Translations under genes and position numbers: made by a program
Shown here: positions 32,926-42,292 of the stretch, one piece after another
Layout: every line of letters begins with the position of its first letter
How positions within the stretch are numbered: position 1 is the stretch's first letter
DNA from: an uncultured bacterium
GTDB lineage: Bacteria > Patescibacteriota > Minisyncoccia > Phycocordibacterales > UBA9973
Assembly: GCA_903894955.1 (NCBI GenBank)
Contig: CAITSA010000004.1
Span: 1-45,144 of the forward strand
DNA length: 45,144 nt
Direction: 5' to 3'
Notes under the pieces: generated by a model
What the model was told of the DNA's origin: nothing
Seen by the model: the letters and a program-made list of their open reading frames with translations, nothing else
Database searches by the model: none

Positions 32926-34611
32926 TTATATTATATCCTCTATTCTCAATCTTAACTCAACTCTTTCTCTAAATCTAGATAAATCAAAAGTAGCCAGTAA
33001 ATTTACCTTCAGTCCTTCTAATAAAGTATTTTCAAAAGAATCAAGATTAGAGAAAAAGGAAATTGCTTTGGCTTTATTCGCACTGGAATCAGAAAACATA
33101 ATTTCTAAATGTTCCCCCGAACCATTTTTTCCAAATTTTTTTATTTTTTCTATCTTCACATTTTCAAAAAGAAAAATAGGTTTTGGATTTCCAAATCCAA
33201 AGGGCATTAATTTTTCTATCTCACGCCAGTTTTTAATATTTACTATACTTAAATCAGATTTAACATCATAAATTATTTTATTTTCTATTTTCCCTCTTTT
33301 TACTTTATTAAAAGTCATAGATAATGCTTCTTCTAAAAAATGAATTTTTTCATTATGAACAGTAAATCCACCGGCTAGTTCATGACCACCAAAATCAATA
33401 AAAGATTCATTGGTTTCAGACATAAGCTCCACGATAGACACTGATCCATCGCTCCGACAAGATCCTTTAATGCAATCATTTTCGTCTTTGCCCCAAACAA
33501 AAACTGGCTTTTGATGTTCATCGCAAATTTTCCCCGCCACCAACCCCAACACGCCCACCCGCCACTTTGGATTGCCTATCACTATCACCTCGCGCAATTC
33601 ATTCACTTCCCGCTTTTCAAAATTTTTATTTACCTCACGCATAATACTCTTCACAATAGTTTTTCTTTCATCATTTATTTTAGACAGATGGTCTGCAAGT
33701 ACGCCGGCCTCTACTTCATCACTTGTAGCGAGAAGCTCGTAAGCTCTCATTGGATCATCCATGCGCGAAGCAGCATTTAGTCTGGGGGTAATCATAAAAC
33801 CAAGATCGTCTTCTGTAAGATATTTTTGATCAATATTCATTTTAGTCAAAAGTTTTTGTAATCCTGGACGAGGAGATTTTTTTAAAACTTTCATCCCAAA
33901 ATATGCCATCGCTCTATTCTCTCCTGAGAGTGGAACCATATCAGAAAGCGTCGCTAAGCCAGCCATATCTAGCATCCATTTCTCTGTACCATCTTTTATT
34001 TTATAAAATTCACTATATTTTTTAAAAAAAGCTTGCACAAATTTAAAAGCAACCCCTGCCCCACATAACATTTTCTCCGGATAGTCATCTACTTTTGGAT
34101 TTAAAATTGCATAAGCGCGAGGGAGATCAAAAGAGGCAAGCCCCACCGAGGCTGGCCGGGGTAAATGATGGTCTATAATAATCACGTCAATTCCATCGAC
34201 TTTTGCTTGAGCCACTTCGGCTACCGCCGTAATCCCAAGATCAATAGTGATTAAAAGTTTTACGGTAGACTTGGCAAATTGTTTTAAAGCTTCTAGATTG
34301 AGTCCATAACCTTCAGAATTTCTTTGGGGAATATAAATTTCATAATTAGTAAAATTTATTTTTTTAAACAAATCTTGCATAATTACTGCTCCTGGAATTC
34401 CATCACAATCGTAATCCGCATAAATAATTATTTTTTCTTTATTTTCTATGGCTTCATATAACCTGACGCAGGCCTTCTCCATATCACGCATTAAAAATGG
34501 ATCATGAAAATCTCGTTCATAATCAGGATTTAAAAAAATATCTGCCTTTTTTTCATCAGTAATACCTCTCTTTTCTAAAAGGGTTCGCAGTAATTCTCCA
34601 TATCTTTGCAT
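32926..34611 (-). CDS. recJ: Single-stranded-DNA exonuclease RecJ
   Basis: IIYADYDCDGIPGAVIM, LITIDLGITAVAE, IIIDHHLP, FGGHELAGGFTV. Confidence 0.96.
   Translation of the reverse strand: MQRYGELLRTLLEKRGITDEKKADIFLNPDYERDFHDPFLMRDMEKACVRLYEAIENKEKIIIYADYDCDGIPGAVIMQDLFKKINFTNYEIYIPQRNSEGYGLNLEALKQFAKSTVKLLITIDLGITAVAEVAQAKVDGIDVIIIDHHLPRPASVGLASFDLPRAYAILNPKVDDYPEKMLCGAGVAFKFVQAFFKKYSEFYKIKDGTEKWMLDMAGLATLSDMVPLSGENRAMAYFGMKVLKKSPRPGLQKLLTKMNIDQKYLTEDDLGFMITPRLNAASRMDDPMRAYELLATSDEVEAGVLADHLSKINDERKTIVKSIMREVNKNFEKREVNELREVIVIGNPKWRVGVLGLVAGKICDEHQKPVFVWGKDENDCIKGSCRSDGSVSIVELMSETNESFIDFGGHELAGGFTVHNEKIHFLEEALSMTFNKVKRGKIENKIIYDVKSDLSIVNIKNWREIEKLMPFGFGNPKPIFLFENVKIEKIKKFGKNGSGEHLEIMFSDSSANKAKAISFFSNLDSFENTLLEGLKVNLLATFDLSRFRERVELRLRIEDII
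34137..34164. repeat. Palindromic element (CAAGCCCC...GGGGTAA) in frame in recJ
   Basis: CAAGCCCCACCGAGGCTGGCCGGGGTAA; encodes PRPASVGLA after DHHLP. Confidence 0.65.
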
Positions 34612-34650
34612 GGATTGAATTTTAGCATAGATAGTATAGAATATATAAAT

Positions 34651-35016
34651 ATGGACACCTGTATTTTTTGTAAAATTATAAAAAAAGAAATACCAGCTAA
34701 GATAGTTTACGAAGATAAAGATTTTTTGGCTTTTTTAGATATCAAACCAATGGGTCCAGGACATACCCAGATAATACCCAAAAAACATTACCGCTGGGTT
34801 TGGGACGTACCTAATGTTGGAGAATATTTTGAAGTTGCTAAAAAAATAGCCTTAGCTCAGAAAAAAGCATTTAATGCAGACCTTATACGTTCACAAATTT
34901 ACGGTGAAGAAATATCTCATGCTCACATTTGGGTCTGGCCAGATACCGTAGGTGACGAAAAAGATTTTGAGGGCAATGCAGAGAAAATTATTTCTTCTCT
35001 TCAATTAATGCCTTAA
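34651..35016 (+). CDS. HIT family protein
   Basis: CIFCKIIKKEIPAKIVYEDKDFLAFLDIKPMGPGHTQIIPKKHY, ISHAHIWVWP. ATG at 34651 preferred over TTG at 34606. Confidence 0.92.
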   Translation: MDTCIFCKIIKKEIPAKIVYEDKDFLAFLDIKPMGPGHTQIIPKKHYRWVWDVPNVGEYFEVAKKIALAQKKAFNADLIRSQIYGEEISHAHIWVWPDTVGDEKDFEGNAEKIISSLQLMP

Positions 35017-36217
35017 GTGCTGGAAGCTCTTTTCCAGCTAAAAATTCTAAGGTTGCCCCTCCCGCTAGACTCACGTGCGAATAGTCCTCTAAGTTTCCAT
35101 ATCTGCAAGCAACGTCAATTGTATCTCCACCAGCAATAATTGTTTTACCTGAAAATTCTTTACTGAGATTTTTCATAGCGTTCAAAACAGCCCTGGATCC
35201 TTGAGCAAATTTTTCGTCTTCAAATTTTCCCATCGGGCCTCCCAGAAAAACAGTTTTAGATTTTTTTATAATGTCTGAAAATAATTTTTGAGTTTTGGGA
35301 CCAATATCTAGAGCCATCCATTGATCTGGCACTCCATCACTTAAAATATCAATAACTTTAACGGAAGTTCCATCAGAAACGACGAGGTCCTCTGGACAAA
35401 CAATTTTATCTTTATGGAATTGTAGTATTTCTTTTGCATAAATAACCCAATCTTTTTTTTCACGTCTTTTTTCGTCTACAAAAACATCCTCAATAAATGA
35501 GGCTCCAAGTTCTCGGCCTTGTGCTTTCAGAAAAACATGAGCTAACGCTCCACCCACCAAAACTTTATCTGCTATTTTTAATAAATTATTTACAGCATCA
35601 ACTTTATCTGAAATTTTTGCTCCACCAATAATGACCGTAAAAGGTCTTGGTGGATTCTCTATTAAATTAGAGAGCATTTCAACTTCATGTTGTAAATAAA
35701 GTCCAGCTACTGAAGGTAAATGTCTTTCAATTCCAGTTGTTGAAGCATGAATTCTCATCGCTTGAGGAAATCCATCAAAAACAATAAGGTCTTTACCCTT
35801 GCAAAGCTGTTTTGCAAAGTCGTCATTGTCGTCTGTCTCTTCTTTGTAAAAGCGAACATTTTCAAGCATTAAAATATCACCCTGTTTCATTTGAGAAATT
35901 TTTTCATCTACTTCTCTCCCGATACAATCATCTACTTTAGTAACTGGATGGTTTAAAAGCAAAGAAAGTCTTTTGGCATGAGGACCCGTGCGAAGATTCT
36001 CTACAATTTGACCATTAGGACGTCCCACATAAGTAAGAATTACAATTTTACAATTTTCTTTTAATAAATATTGGATAGTTGGAAGAGTGGCCTTAATTCG
36101 CATGTCATCTGATAATTCTAAAATACCATTTTTTTCTTCTACATCAATATCATAAGGAGCTCTATATAAAATAGTTTTGTTGCTTAAATTTACACTGTCC
36201 AAGGTTTTGAGTTTCAT
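34988..36217 (-). CDS. pgk: Phosphoglycerate kinase
   Basis: VILTYVGRPNG, LMLENVRFYKEE, FTVIIGGAKISDKV, GGPMGKFE, IIAGGDTIDVA. Start MKLKTLDSVNL preferred. Confidence 0.96.
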   Translation of the reverse strand: MKLKTLDSVNLSNKTILYRAPYDIDVEEKNGILELSDDMRIKATLPTIQYLLKENCKIVILTYVGRPNGQIVENLRTGPHAKRLSLLLNHPVTKVDDCIGREVDEKISQMKQGDILMLENVRFYKEETDDNDDFAKQLCKGKDLIVFDGFPQAMRIHASTTGIERHLPSVAGLYLQHEVEMLSNLIENPPRPFTVIIGGAKISDKVDAVNNLLKIADKVLVGGALAHVFLKAQGRELGASFIEDVFVDEKRREKKDWVIYAKEILQFHKDKIVCPEDLVVSDGTSVKVIDILSDGVPDQWMALDIGPKTQKLFSDIIKKSKTVFLGGPMGKFEDEKFAQGSRAVLNAMKNLSKEFSGKTIIAGGDTIDVACRYGNLEDYSHVSLAGGATLEFLAGKELPALKALIEEKK

Positions 36218-36239
36218 ATTTATTGGTAAAATTTCATTT

Positions 36240-37004
36240 TCATAAATTTTCAGCAATCTTAATAATATTCAAAAACTTTTTTGCATCCAAACTAGCCCGA
36301 CCGGGGAGCAAGCCATCTACTCCTCCGTTTTTCAAAAAATCCTCAGTATCTCTTTCGTTAACTCCTCCACCATAAATAATTCTGACCGTTCCAGCCTCTG
36401 CCCCAAATTTATCAGACAGAATCTTGCGAATAAAAATAACCATCTCTCTAGAATCGGCAGAGGTAGCATCTTTACGATTAAGGGTACTTGAAAGCGCCCA
36501 AACCGGTTCGTAGGCAATAATGACTTTTGAAATTGAATTTTTAGAAATTCCAATCAAACATTCTTCTAACTGTGTTTTAACTAAATTAAAATAACTATGC
36601 TCTTCATCACGGACACTTTCTCCTACGCATAGGATTGGTACGAGACTAGAAGTAAGTGCTCCTTTTATTTTTTTATTTATATCCTGATTGTTTTCTCCAA
36701 TTGTTCGTCTTTCTGAATGACCTAATATGACATATCGAACACCAACATTATAAAGCATCTCTCCAGATACTTCTCCGGTATATGCCCCCACTTCACCCCA
36801 AAATGAATCCTGAGCACCAAGTTTTATTTTACTGGTTCTAATTTTTTTTAATCTCTCTAAATATAAAAAGGGCGGACAAATAACAACTTCTGTTTTTTTA
36901 ATAGAAGACATACCTTTCGCCACACCGCTAAATAACTTTTCCGCTTCTTTGAGCGTAAGCGGATTCATTTTCCAATTTCCGATGATAATTTTCTTATTGA
37001 GCAT
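36240..37004 (-). CDS. tpiA: Triosephosphate isomerase
   Basis: IIGNWKMNP, LGAQDSFWGEVGAYTGEVSGEML, VILGHSERR, VIIAYEPVWAL, IIYGGGVN. Confidence 0.97.
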   Translation of the reverse strand: MLNKKIIIGNWKMNPLTLKEAEKLFSGVAKGMSSIKKTEVVICPPFLYLERLKKIRTSKIKLGAQDSFWGEVGAYTGEVSGEMLYNVGVRYVILGHSERRTIGENNQDINKKIKGALTSSLVPILCVGESVRDEEHSYFNLVKTQLEECLIGISKNSISKVIIAYEPVWALSSTLNRKDATSADSREMVIFIRKILSDKFGAEAGTVRIIYGGGVNERDTEDFLKNGGVDGLLPGRASLDAKKFLNIIKIAENL

Positions 37005-37045
37005 ATAGCAAATTATATCATAATGCGTTAAAATATAAATAACTT

Positions 37046-38368
37046 ATGAAGTATGCTAACCAAAAGGGGTTTACCTTAATTGAAATGTTAGTTGGAAGTG
37101 CTGTCTTCGTTGTTATCGCACTTGCTGCCTATCAAGCTTTTAGTGTATTAATGGCTACCACTTTATATACTCGAATAAAAGTATCCGCTACCGAGTTAGC
37201 AAATGAAAGATTTGAAATTATTCGTAATTTGCCTTATAGCGATGTTGGAATAGTAGGAGGGCTACCTGTAGGTAAAATTGTGCGGGTTCAAAATATTACA
37301 CGAGATAATTATTCTTTTACCGTCCAAACGACAATTAGAAGTGTTGATGACCCTTTTGATGGAACCATCGGGGGTAGTCCTAATGATACTTCACCGGCTG
37401 ATTATAAATTAGTAGATTTAGATATAACATGTTCTAGTTGTAAAAATTTTTCTACCTTAAGTTTCACCACACTAATTGCTCCGCATGCACTAGAAACTGC
37501 CTCTACGAATGGAGCTCTCTATATGAGAGTAATTGACTCAAGTGGTATAGCTGTCCCGTCCGCTTCTTTCCATATAGTCAACACCCACACAAGTCCAGCT
37601 ACTGTTATAGACGAAACCACAGATAACACAGGATGGGTTAAAATAATTGATGCACCACCAGGCACGAATGTTTATAATATCAGCGCCACAAAATCAGGAT
37701 ACACCACAGACCAGACATATCCTATCGGTGGAGCTGCTGGAGCAAATCCTGTAAAACCAGACGCGACTGTTGTAACCAAACAAGTAACTCAAACTAGTTT
37801 TGCAATAGATAGAACTAGTTCACTTACAATTAATACAGTAAACTCTTCATGCGTAGCTTTACCTTCTATTGGATTTTCTTTGACTGGAACAAAATTAATT
37901 GGTACCAATGTCTTTAAATACCCAACACATAATTTCACCACAGATTCTGCTGGTAATTATAGTCTCCCTAGCTTAGAGTGGGATACTTATTCAGCCTTAC
38001 TTACTTCCGCTTCATACGATTTAGCTGGTACAACTCCTCTACCAACTTTTGGAATAAACCCAAACGAAAGTAAAAACCTGCAATTAATAGCCGTTCCTCA
38101 TTTAAATAGAGCCCTGTTGGTTTCTGTCAAAACATCCGCAGGAGTGACCATAGATGGCGCCACTGTTCGTCTGCAAAAGAGTGGATTTGACCAAACGCAA
38201 ACAACAAATTCTGGTTCATGTGCGACCCCAGGGCAAGTTTTTTGGAATGGACTAACAAACGGAACATATACTTTAACTGTTACCAAAACAGGCTATCAAA
38301 CAAACACCATTGCAAGTTATTCTGTCTCCTCTACTTGGCAAAATTTAAATGTAACTTTGACTCCTTAA
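37046..38368 (+). CDS. Type IV prepilin-like protein with carboxypeptidase-regulatory-like repeats
   Basis: QKGFTLIEMLVGSAVFVVIALAAYQ prepilin motif; GVTIDGATVRLQKSGFDQTQTTNSG...TYTLTVTKTGYQT segments. Confidence 0.85.
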   Translation: MKYANQKGFTLIEMLVGSAVFVVIALAAYQAFSVLMATTLYTRIKVSATELANERFEIIRNLPYSDVGIVGGLPVGKIVRVQNITRDNYSFTVQTTIRSVDDPFDGTIGGSPNDTSPADYKLVDLDITCSSCKNFSTLSFTTLIAPHALETASTNGALYMRVIDSSGIAVPSASFHIVNTHTSPATVIDETTDNTGWVKIIDAPPGTNVYNISATKSGYTTDQTYPIGGAAGANPVKPDATVVTKQVTQTSFAIDRTSSLTINTVNSSCVALPSIGFSLTGTKLIGTNVFKYPTHNFTTDSAGNYSLPSLEWDTYSALLTSASYDLAGTTPLPTFGINPNESKNLQLIAVPHLNRALLVSVKTSAGVTIDGATVRLQKSGFDQTQTTNSGSCATPGQVFWNGLTNGTYTLTVTKTGYQTNTIASYSVSSTWQNLNVTLTP

Positions 38369-38370
38369 AC

Positions 38371-38997
38371 ATGAATCATAAAATAAAAAATGATAGAACT
38401 GTCTCATTAAACCAAAGTGGATTTACTATTATCGAAACTCTTATTGGAATAGCAATTTTTATTTTAATAGTTGGAGTACTAACTCTTTTTTCAAAAAATA
38501 TATGGACATACAATTCTATCATAAACTCAGAACTCACTTCTGTGAACACTAACCGAATAGCTTTAAAAACTATGGTGGCAGAAATTCGTACAGCCTCTTC
38601 TGGAAGCAATGGAGCCTACGCTATTAGTCTCGCTAATTCAACAAGTTTTACTTTTTATTCTGATATATATGACAATGGATTAAAAGAAAAAATAAGATAC
38701 TTTTTAAACGGAACAAATTTACAAAAAGGTGTAATAGTTCCAACTGGAAGCCCTCTTGCTTATACCGGAAATGAGGTTATTACTACTATGGTGCCTTATG
38801 TTACCAACTCTTCTATTTTTGATTACTATGATGAAAATTACGATGGCACAACAGCTCCATTAGGAGCACCCGTAGATATATCAGAGATAAGATTAGTAAA
38901 AATAACTGTTACTACTAATAATAATCCTGGCAGATCAGCTTCACCTATAACAATATCTTCACAGGTAACACTCCGAAATATAAAAGATAATTTATGA
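38371..38997 (+). CDS. Type IV prepilin-like (PilW-like) protein
   Basis: QSGFTIIETLIGIAIFILIVGVLTL; start MNHKIKN just after preceding stop. Confidence 0.82.
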   Translation: MNHKIKNDRTVSLNQSGFTIIETLIGIAIFILIVGVLTLFSKNIWTYNSIINSELTSVNTNRIALKTMVAEIRTASSGSNGAYAISLANSTSFTFYSDIYDNGLKEKIRYFLNGTNLQKGVIVPTGSPLAYTGNEVITTMVPYVTNSSIFDYYDENYDGTTAPLGAPVDISEIRLVKITVTTNNNPGRSASPITISSQVTLRNIKDNL

Positions 38998-40445
38998 CAA
39001 ATATTAAAAAAAATAATGGAATAATTATAGAACAAGTATTAGTCTTTGGATCTGTGGCCATGATAGTTATCAGCGCCTTGGCTAGTTTCGCCGCTACTAC
39101 AGTAAGAGCCAGTAGAGAAACTTTCAATCGTGAACAAGCCTTTCAATCAGCTGAAGCTGGGATAGATTATTATCGATGGCATTTGGCGCACGCTTCAACT
39201 GATTTTCAAGACGGTACAGGCACAGCTGGTCCCTATGTTCATTCATTAAAAGATAAAGATGGAAACACGGTTGGACAATTTTCTCTGACGATTACTCCCC
39301 CTACTCAAGGTTACACATTAGTTAAAATAAAATCTTCCGGTTCATCATCTCTAGACCCTACACAGACGAGAACAATCTTAACTCAGGTCGCTAAACCATC
39401 CATTGCCGAACACTCTTTTGCTGGAAATAGCGCAATGCGTTTCGGAACAGGTACAGAAGTTTTCGGATCTATATTTTCAAATGGAGGAATACGTTTTGAT
39501 GGAATTGCGCACAACCTAGTCAGTAGTGGTGTAGCAACTTATACAGACACTGACGGTGATGCTTGTACGACTAGTGATTCCTATGGAGTTCATACTTGCC
39601 TATCTCCCGCTGATCCAACATCACCAACTGCGCTTCCTAATCGTCCAGATGTATTTAATTCTGGACGCCAGATGAGTCAACCAACAATTGATTTTTCAGG
39701 CTTTACTGCTGATATTGGAAGTTTAAAAACAATTGCTCAAGCAACTGGATTCTATAGAGATGCAGCTGGAACTGGTTTTGTTGGTTATCATATAGTTTTA
39801 AAAACAAATGATACTTTTGATTTATATAAAATAAATTCATGGGCAAGCGTAGGTAATTGCGATAACTCAGGTTCTGAAGATTTAAGTTGGAGTATTGGCA
39901 CCCAAACCTTGCAAGGCAATTATGCTTTTCCTATAAATGGAATAATTTTTATCCAAGACCATTTAGTAGTTGATGGACAAATAAATGGGGTCCGACTGAC
40001 TATCACGGCTGCTCTTTTGCCTGAACCATCTGACACAACTAAATTTAAAAATATAATAATAAATAATGATTTATCTTATACCAACTACGATGGCACGGAC
40101 TCTATCGGCCTAGTGGCACAAGGTGGAGTGATGGTTGGAATGATTAGCGATGATAATTTAAAAATAGATGGGGCATTAATGGCTCAACACAACAAGGTCG
40201 GAAGATTTTTTTATTCGGGAAGCGGTTGTACTTATGGACATCGTTCAATTATTTCACTCTATGGAATGATTGCTTCTTATTCCAGATATGGGTTCGCTTT
40301 CGTAGATAGTCATGGAAATTTTTCTTCTGGTTATGTAACCAGAAACATAAATTATGATGCGAATTTGCTTTATGCTCCACCACCTGAATTCCCCCTTACT
40401 TCTGATCAATATCAGATCCTCTCATGGCAAGAAGTCAAAAATTAA
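38994..40445 (+). CDS. PilX-like pilus-assembly/surface protein
   Basis: IIIEQVLVFGSVAMIVISALASFAATTVRAS...EQAFQSAEAGIDYYRWHL; overlaps preceding gene by 4 nt. Confidence 0.65.
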   Translation: MTNIKKNNGIIIEQVLVFGSVAMIVISALASFAATTVRASRETFNREQAFQSAEAGIDYYRWHLAHASTDFQDGTGTAGPYVHSLKDKDGNTVGQFSLTITPPTQGYTLVKIKSSGSSSLDPTQTRTILTQVAKPSIAEHSFAGNSAMRFGTGTEVFGSIFSNGGIRFDGIAHNLVSSGVATYTDTDGDACTTSDSYGVHTCLSPADPTSPTALPNRPDVFNSGRQMSQPTIDFSGFTADIGSLKTIAQATGFYRDAAGTGFVGYHIVLKTNDTFDLYKINSWASVGNCDNSGSEDLSWSIGTQTLQGNYAFPINGIIFIQDHLVVDGQINGVRLTITAALLPEPSDTTKFKNIIINNDLSYTNYDGTDSIGLVAQGGVMVGMISDDNLKIDGALMAQHNKVGRFFYSGSGCTYGHRSIISLYGMIASYSRYGFAFVDSHGNFSSGYVTRNINYDANLLYAPPPEFPLTSDQYQILSWQEVKN

Positions 40446-41659
40446 TTTATACTTCCTAAAATTGAATAAAGTGGCGAAATCATGGAAATAGCAAAAAATC
40501 CAACTCCTGCACCGATAACAATCATCAATAATGGTTCAATAATAGTGGAAAGATTTTTAGTTTTATTTTCAACTTCACCTTCATAAAACAAAGCAATCTC
40601 CAACAACATATCAGACAGTTTTCCGGTCTCTTCTCCAACTTGAATCATTTCTGACATCATGATGGGATACAAATTAACATTAGCTTCAAATGCACTAGAA
40701 AAGGGCTCACCTTTTTCTATCGCTCCCCTTGCTTCATTTAAAACTTTTTTATAATAAGTATTTTGAACCACATCTTGCGTTATTTCGATTGCTCGCGTTA
40801 AAGAAACACCAGAAATCAAAAGTGAAGAGATGGTACGTGCTGTACGAGCAGAATTTAATTCTTTTGTTAAATTATTTACAACTGGAACTTTTAAGACAAT
40901 AAAATCAATATAAGATGCCAACATCTGGGATCGAAAAATGAAATATAAGCCACAACCTATCCCAAACAAAAGTACAAAAGTGAAGACTAAATTATGTGAA
41001 AAGAAATTACCACAAAAAATCAACAGTCTAGTAGAGAAAGGTAGAACAACCCCAAGTTCTTTAAAAGTACTCGCTAAGGTGGGTACCACAAAAGCAAACA
41101 GCAAAACGCCAATAACAATCATGGCTGACATAATTATCCCGGGATAGATAAGCGCTCCTTTTATTTTTTTATTCAAAGAATTCGACTTTTCTAAATTCAA
41201 TCCAATATCCGAGAGAGCACCAGCAAGATTTCCTGACTCTTCTCCGGCTCGGACCATGGAAATAAAAAGTTTTGAAAAAACATCAGGAAATTTTGAAAGG
41301 GCGGAAGAAAAAGTTTCCCCAGAATCTATGTCATTGGCCATCGAAGTTAAAATTTTACCAAGTTTTGGATTTTTTGTTTGTTTTTTTAAAACAGACAAAG
41401 CCCTAGAGAGAGAAAGTCCCGCCTTAATCATTCCACTTAAATTTTTAGTGAAAATAATCAGCTCTGCATTCTTCACTTTTGAAAAAATGCCAGCTAATGC
41501 TGAAAATTTACTAAGAAAATCTTGGTTTTTTTCGGTAATTGATAATGGAACGCAACCCCGAGAACGTAATTCACGAGCCAGAGCATAGCGATCAGTCGCT
41601 TCTAGAATGCTTTCAAAAATTTCTCCTGTCTTTGATTTTGCGCTGTATGTAAAAAGCAT
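40442..41659 (-). CDS. pilC: Type IV pilus / type II secretion inner-membrane platform protein
   Basis: FTKNLSGMIKAGLSLSRALSVLKKQTKNPKL, GEESGNLAGALSDIGLNLEKS, LLISGVSLTRAIEI. Confidence 0.95.
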   Translation of the reverse strand: MLFTYSAKSKTGEIFESILEATDRYALARELRSRGCVPLSITEKNQDFLSKFSALAGIFSKVKNAELIIFTKNLSGMIKAGLSLSRALSVLKKQTKNPKLGKILTSMANDIDSGETFSSALSKFPDVFSKLFISMVRAGEESGNLAGALSDIGLNLEKSNSLNKKIKGALIYPGIIMSAMIVIGVLLFAFVVPTLASTFKELGVVLPFSTRLLIFCGNFFSHNLVFTFVLLFGIGCGLYFIFRSQMLASYIDFIVLKVPVVNNLTKELNSARTARTISSLLISGVSLTRAIEITQDVVQNTYYKKVLNEARGAIEKGEPFSSAFEANVNLYPIMMSEMIQVGEETGKLSDMLLEIALFYEGEVENKTKNLSTIIEPLLMIVIGAGVGFFAISMISPLYSILGSIN

Positions 41660-41661
41660 AA

Positions 41662-41928
41662 TTATTTAACTATCAACTTTAAACCAAGACCATTCGTTAT
41701 TTTTTGAACAAACGAAAGAGTTGGATTAATGTTGCCAGTTTCAAAACGAGCAAGAGCTGATTGGGTTACCCCTATCTTTTGAGCTAATTTTCTCTGGGAC
41801 ATACCTTTTTTATTTCTAGAAATTATAAGGGCTCGAATTATTTGAAATTCTGGTTGCATCTCAGTGTAAGCTTTTCTTACTCCAGGTCTTTTAAATGCTT
41901 CTTTTTTGAATTGTTCTAAAGTTTTCAT
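41662..41928 (-). CDS. XRE-family HTH antitoxin (HigA-like)
   Basis: RNKKGMSQRKLAQKIGVTQSALARFETGNINPTL helix-turn-helix. Confidence 0.88.
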   Translation of the reverse strand: MKTLEQFKKEAFKRPGVRKAYTEMQPEFQIIRALIISRNKKGMSQRKLAQKIGVTQSALARFETGNINPTLSFVQKITNGLGLKLIVK

Positions 41929-41954
41929 ATTTTCATGATATCATATATGCTATC

Positions 41955-42266
41955 TTATTGCAAGTAACTTAACCTATCAATAACTATTCTGAGCTCTTTT
42001 TTAGGTATTTTTTGACTTTTTTTAACAAAAGAATGTAACACCCAAATATTCTCATTATAAAAAGTATAAAATATCCTTATAGATAAATTTGATATTACTC
42101 TTAATTCATAAACATTTTTTGCTATTTTTTTGGATCTAGGAGGTCTGATTTTTTCACCTAATTCATCCAAAAGCTCAAGAGAATTTATAACTTTTGATAC
42201 AGTAGAATCATCAAATGATAATAAAAAAGTTTGAATGTCGTCTTTAATAAATCTTACTCTGTTCAT
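41955..42266 (-). CDS. RelE/HigB (Gp49-like) toxin
   Basis: ELGEKIRPPRSKKIAKNVYELRVISNLSIRIFYTFYNENIWVLHSFVKKSQKIPKKEL; upstream of the HTH gene. Confidence 0.88.
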   Translation of the reverse strand: MNRVRFIKDDIQTFLLSFDDSTVSKVINSLELLDELGEKIRPPRSKKIAKNVYELRVISNLSIRIFYTFYNENIWVLHSFVKKSQKIPKKELRIVIDRLSYLQ

Positions 42267-42292
42267 TTTAATTTCATTTATAATTTTTCAAC

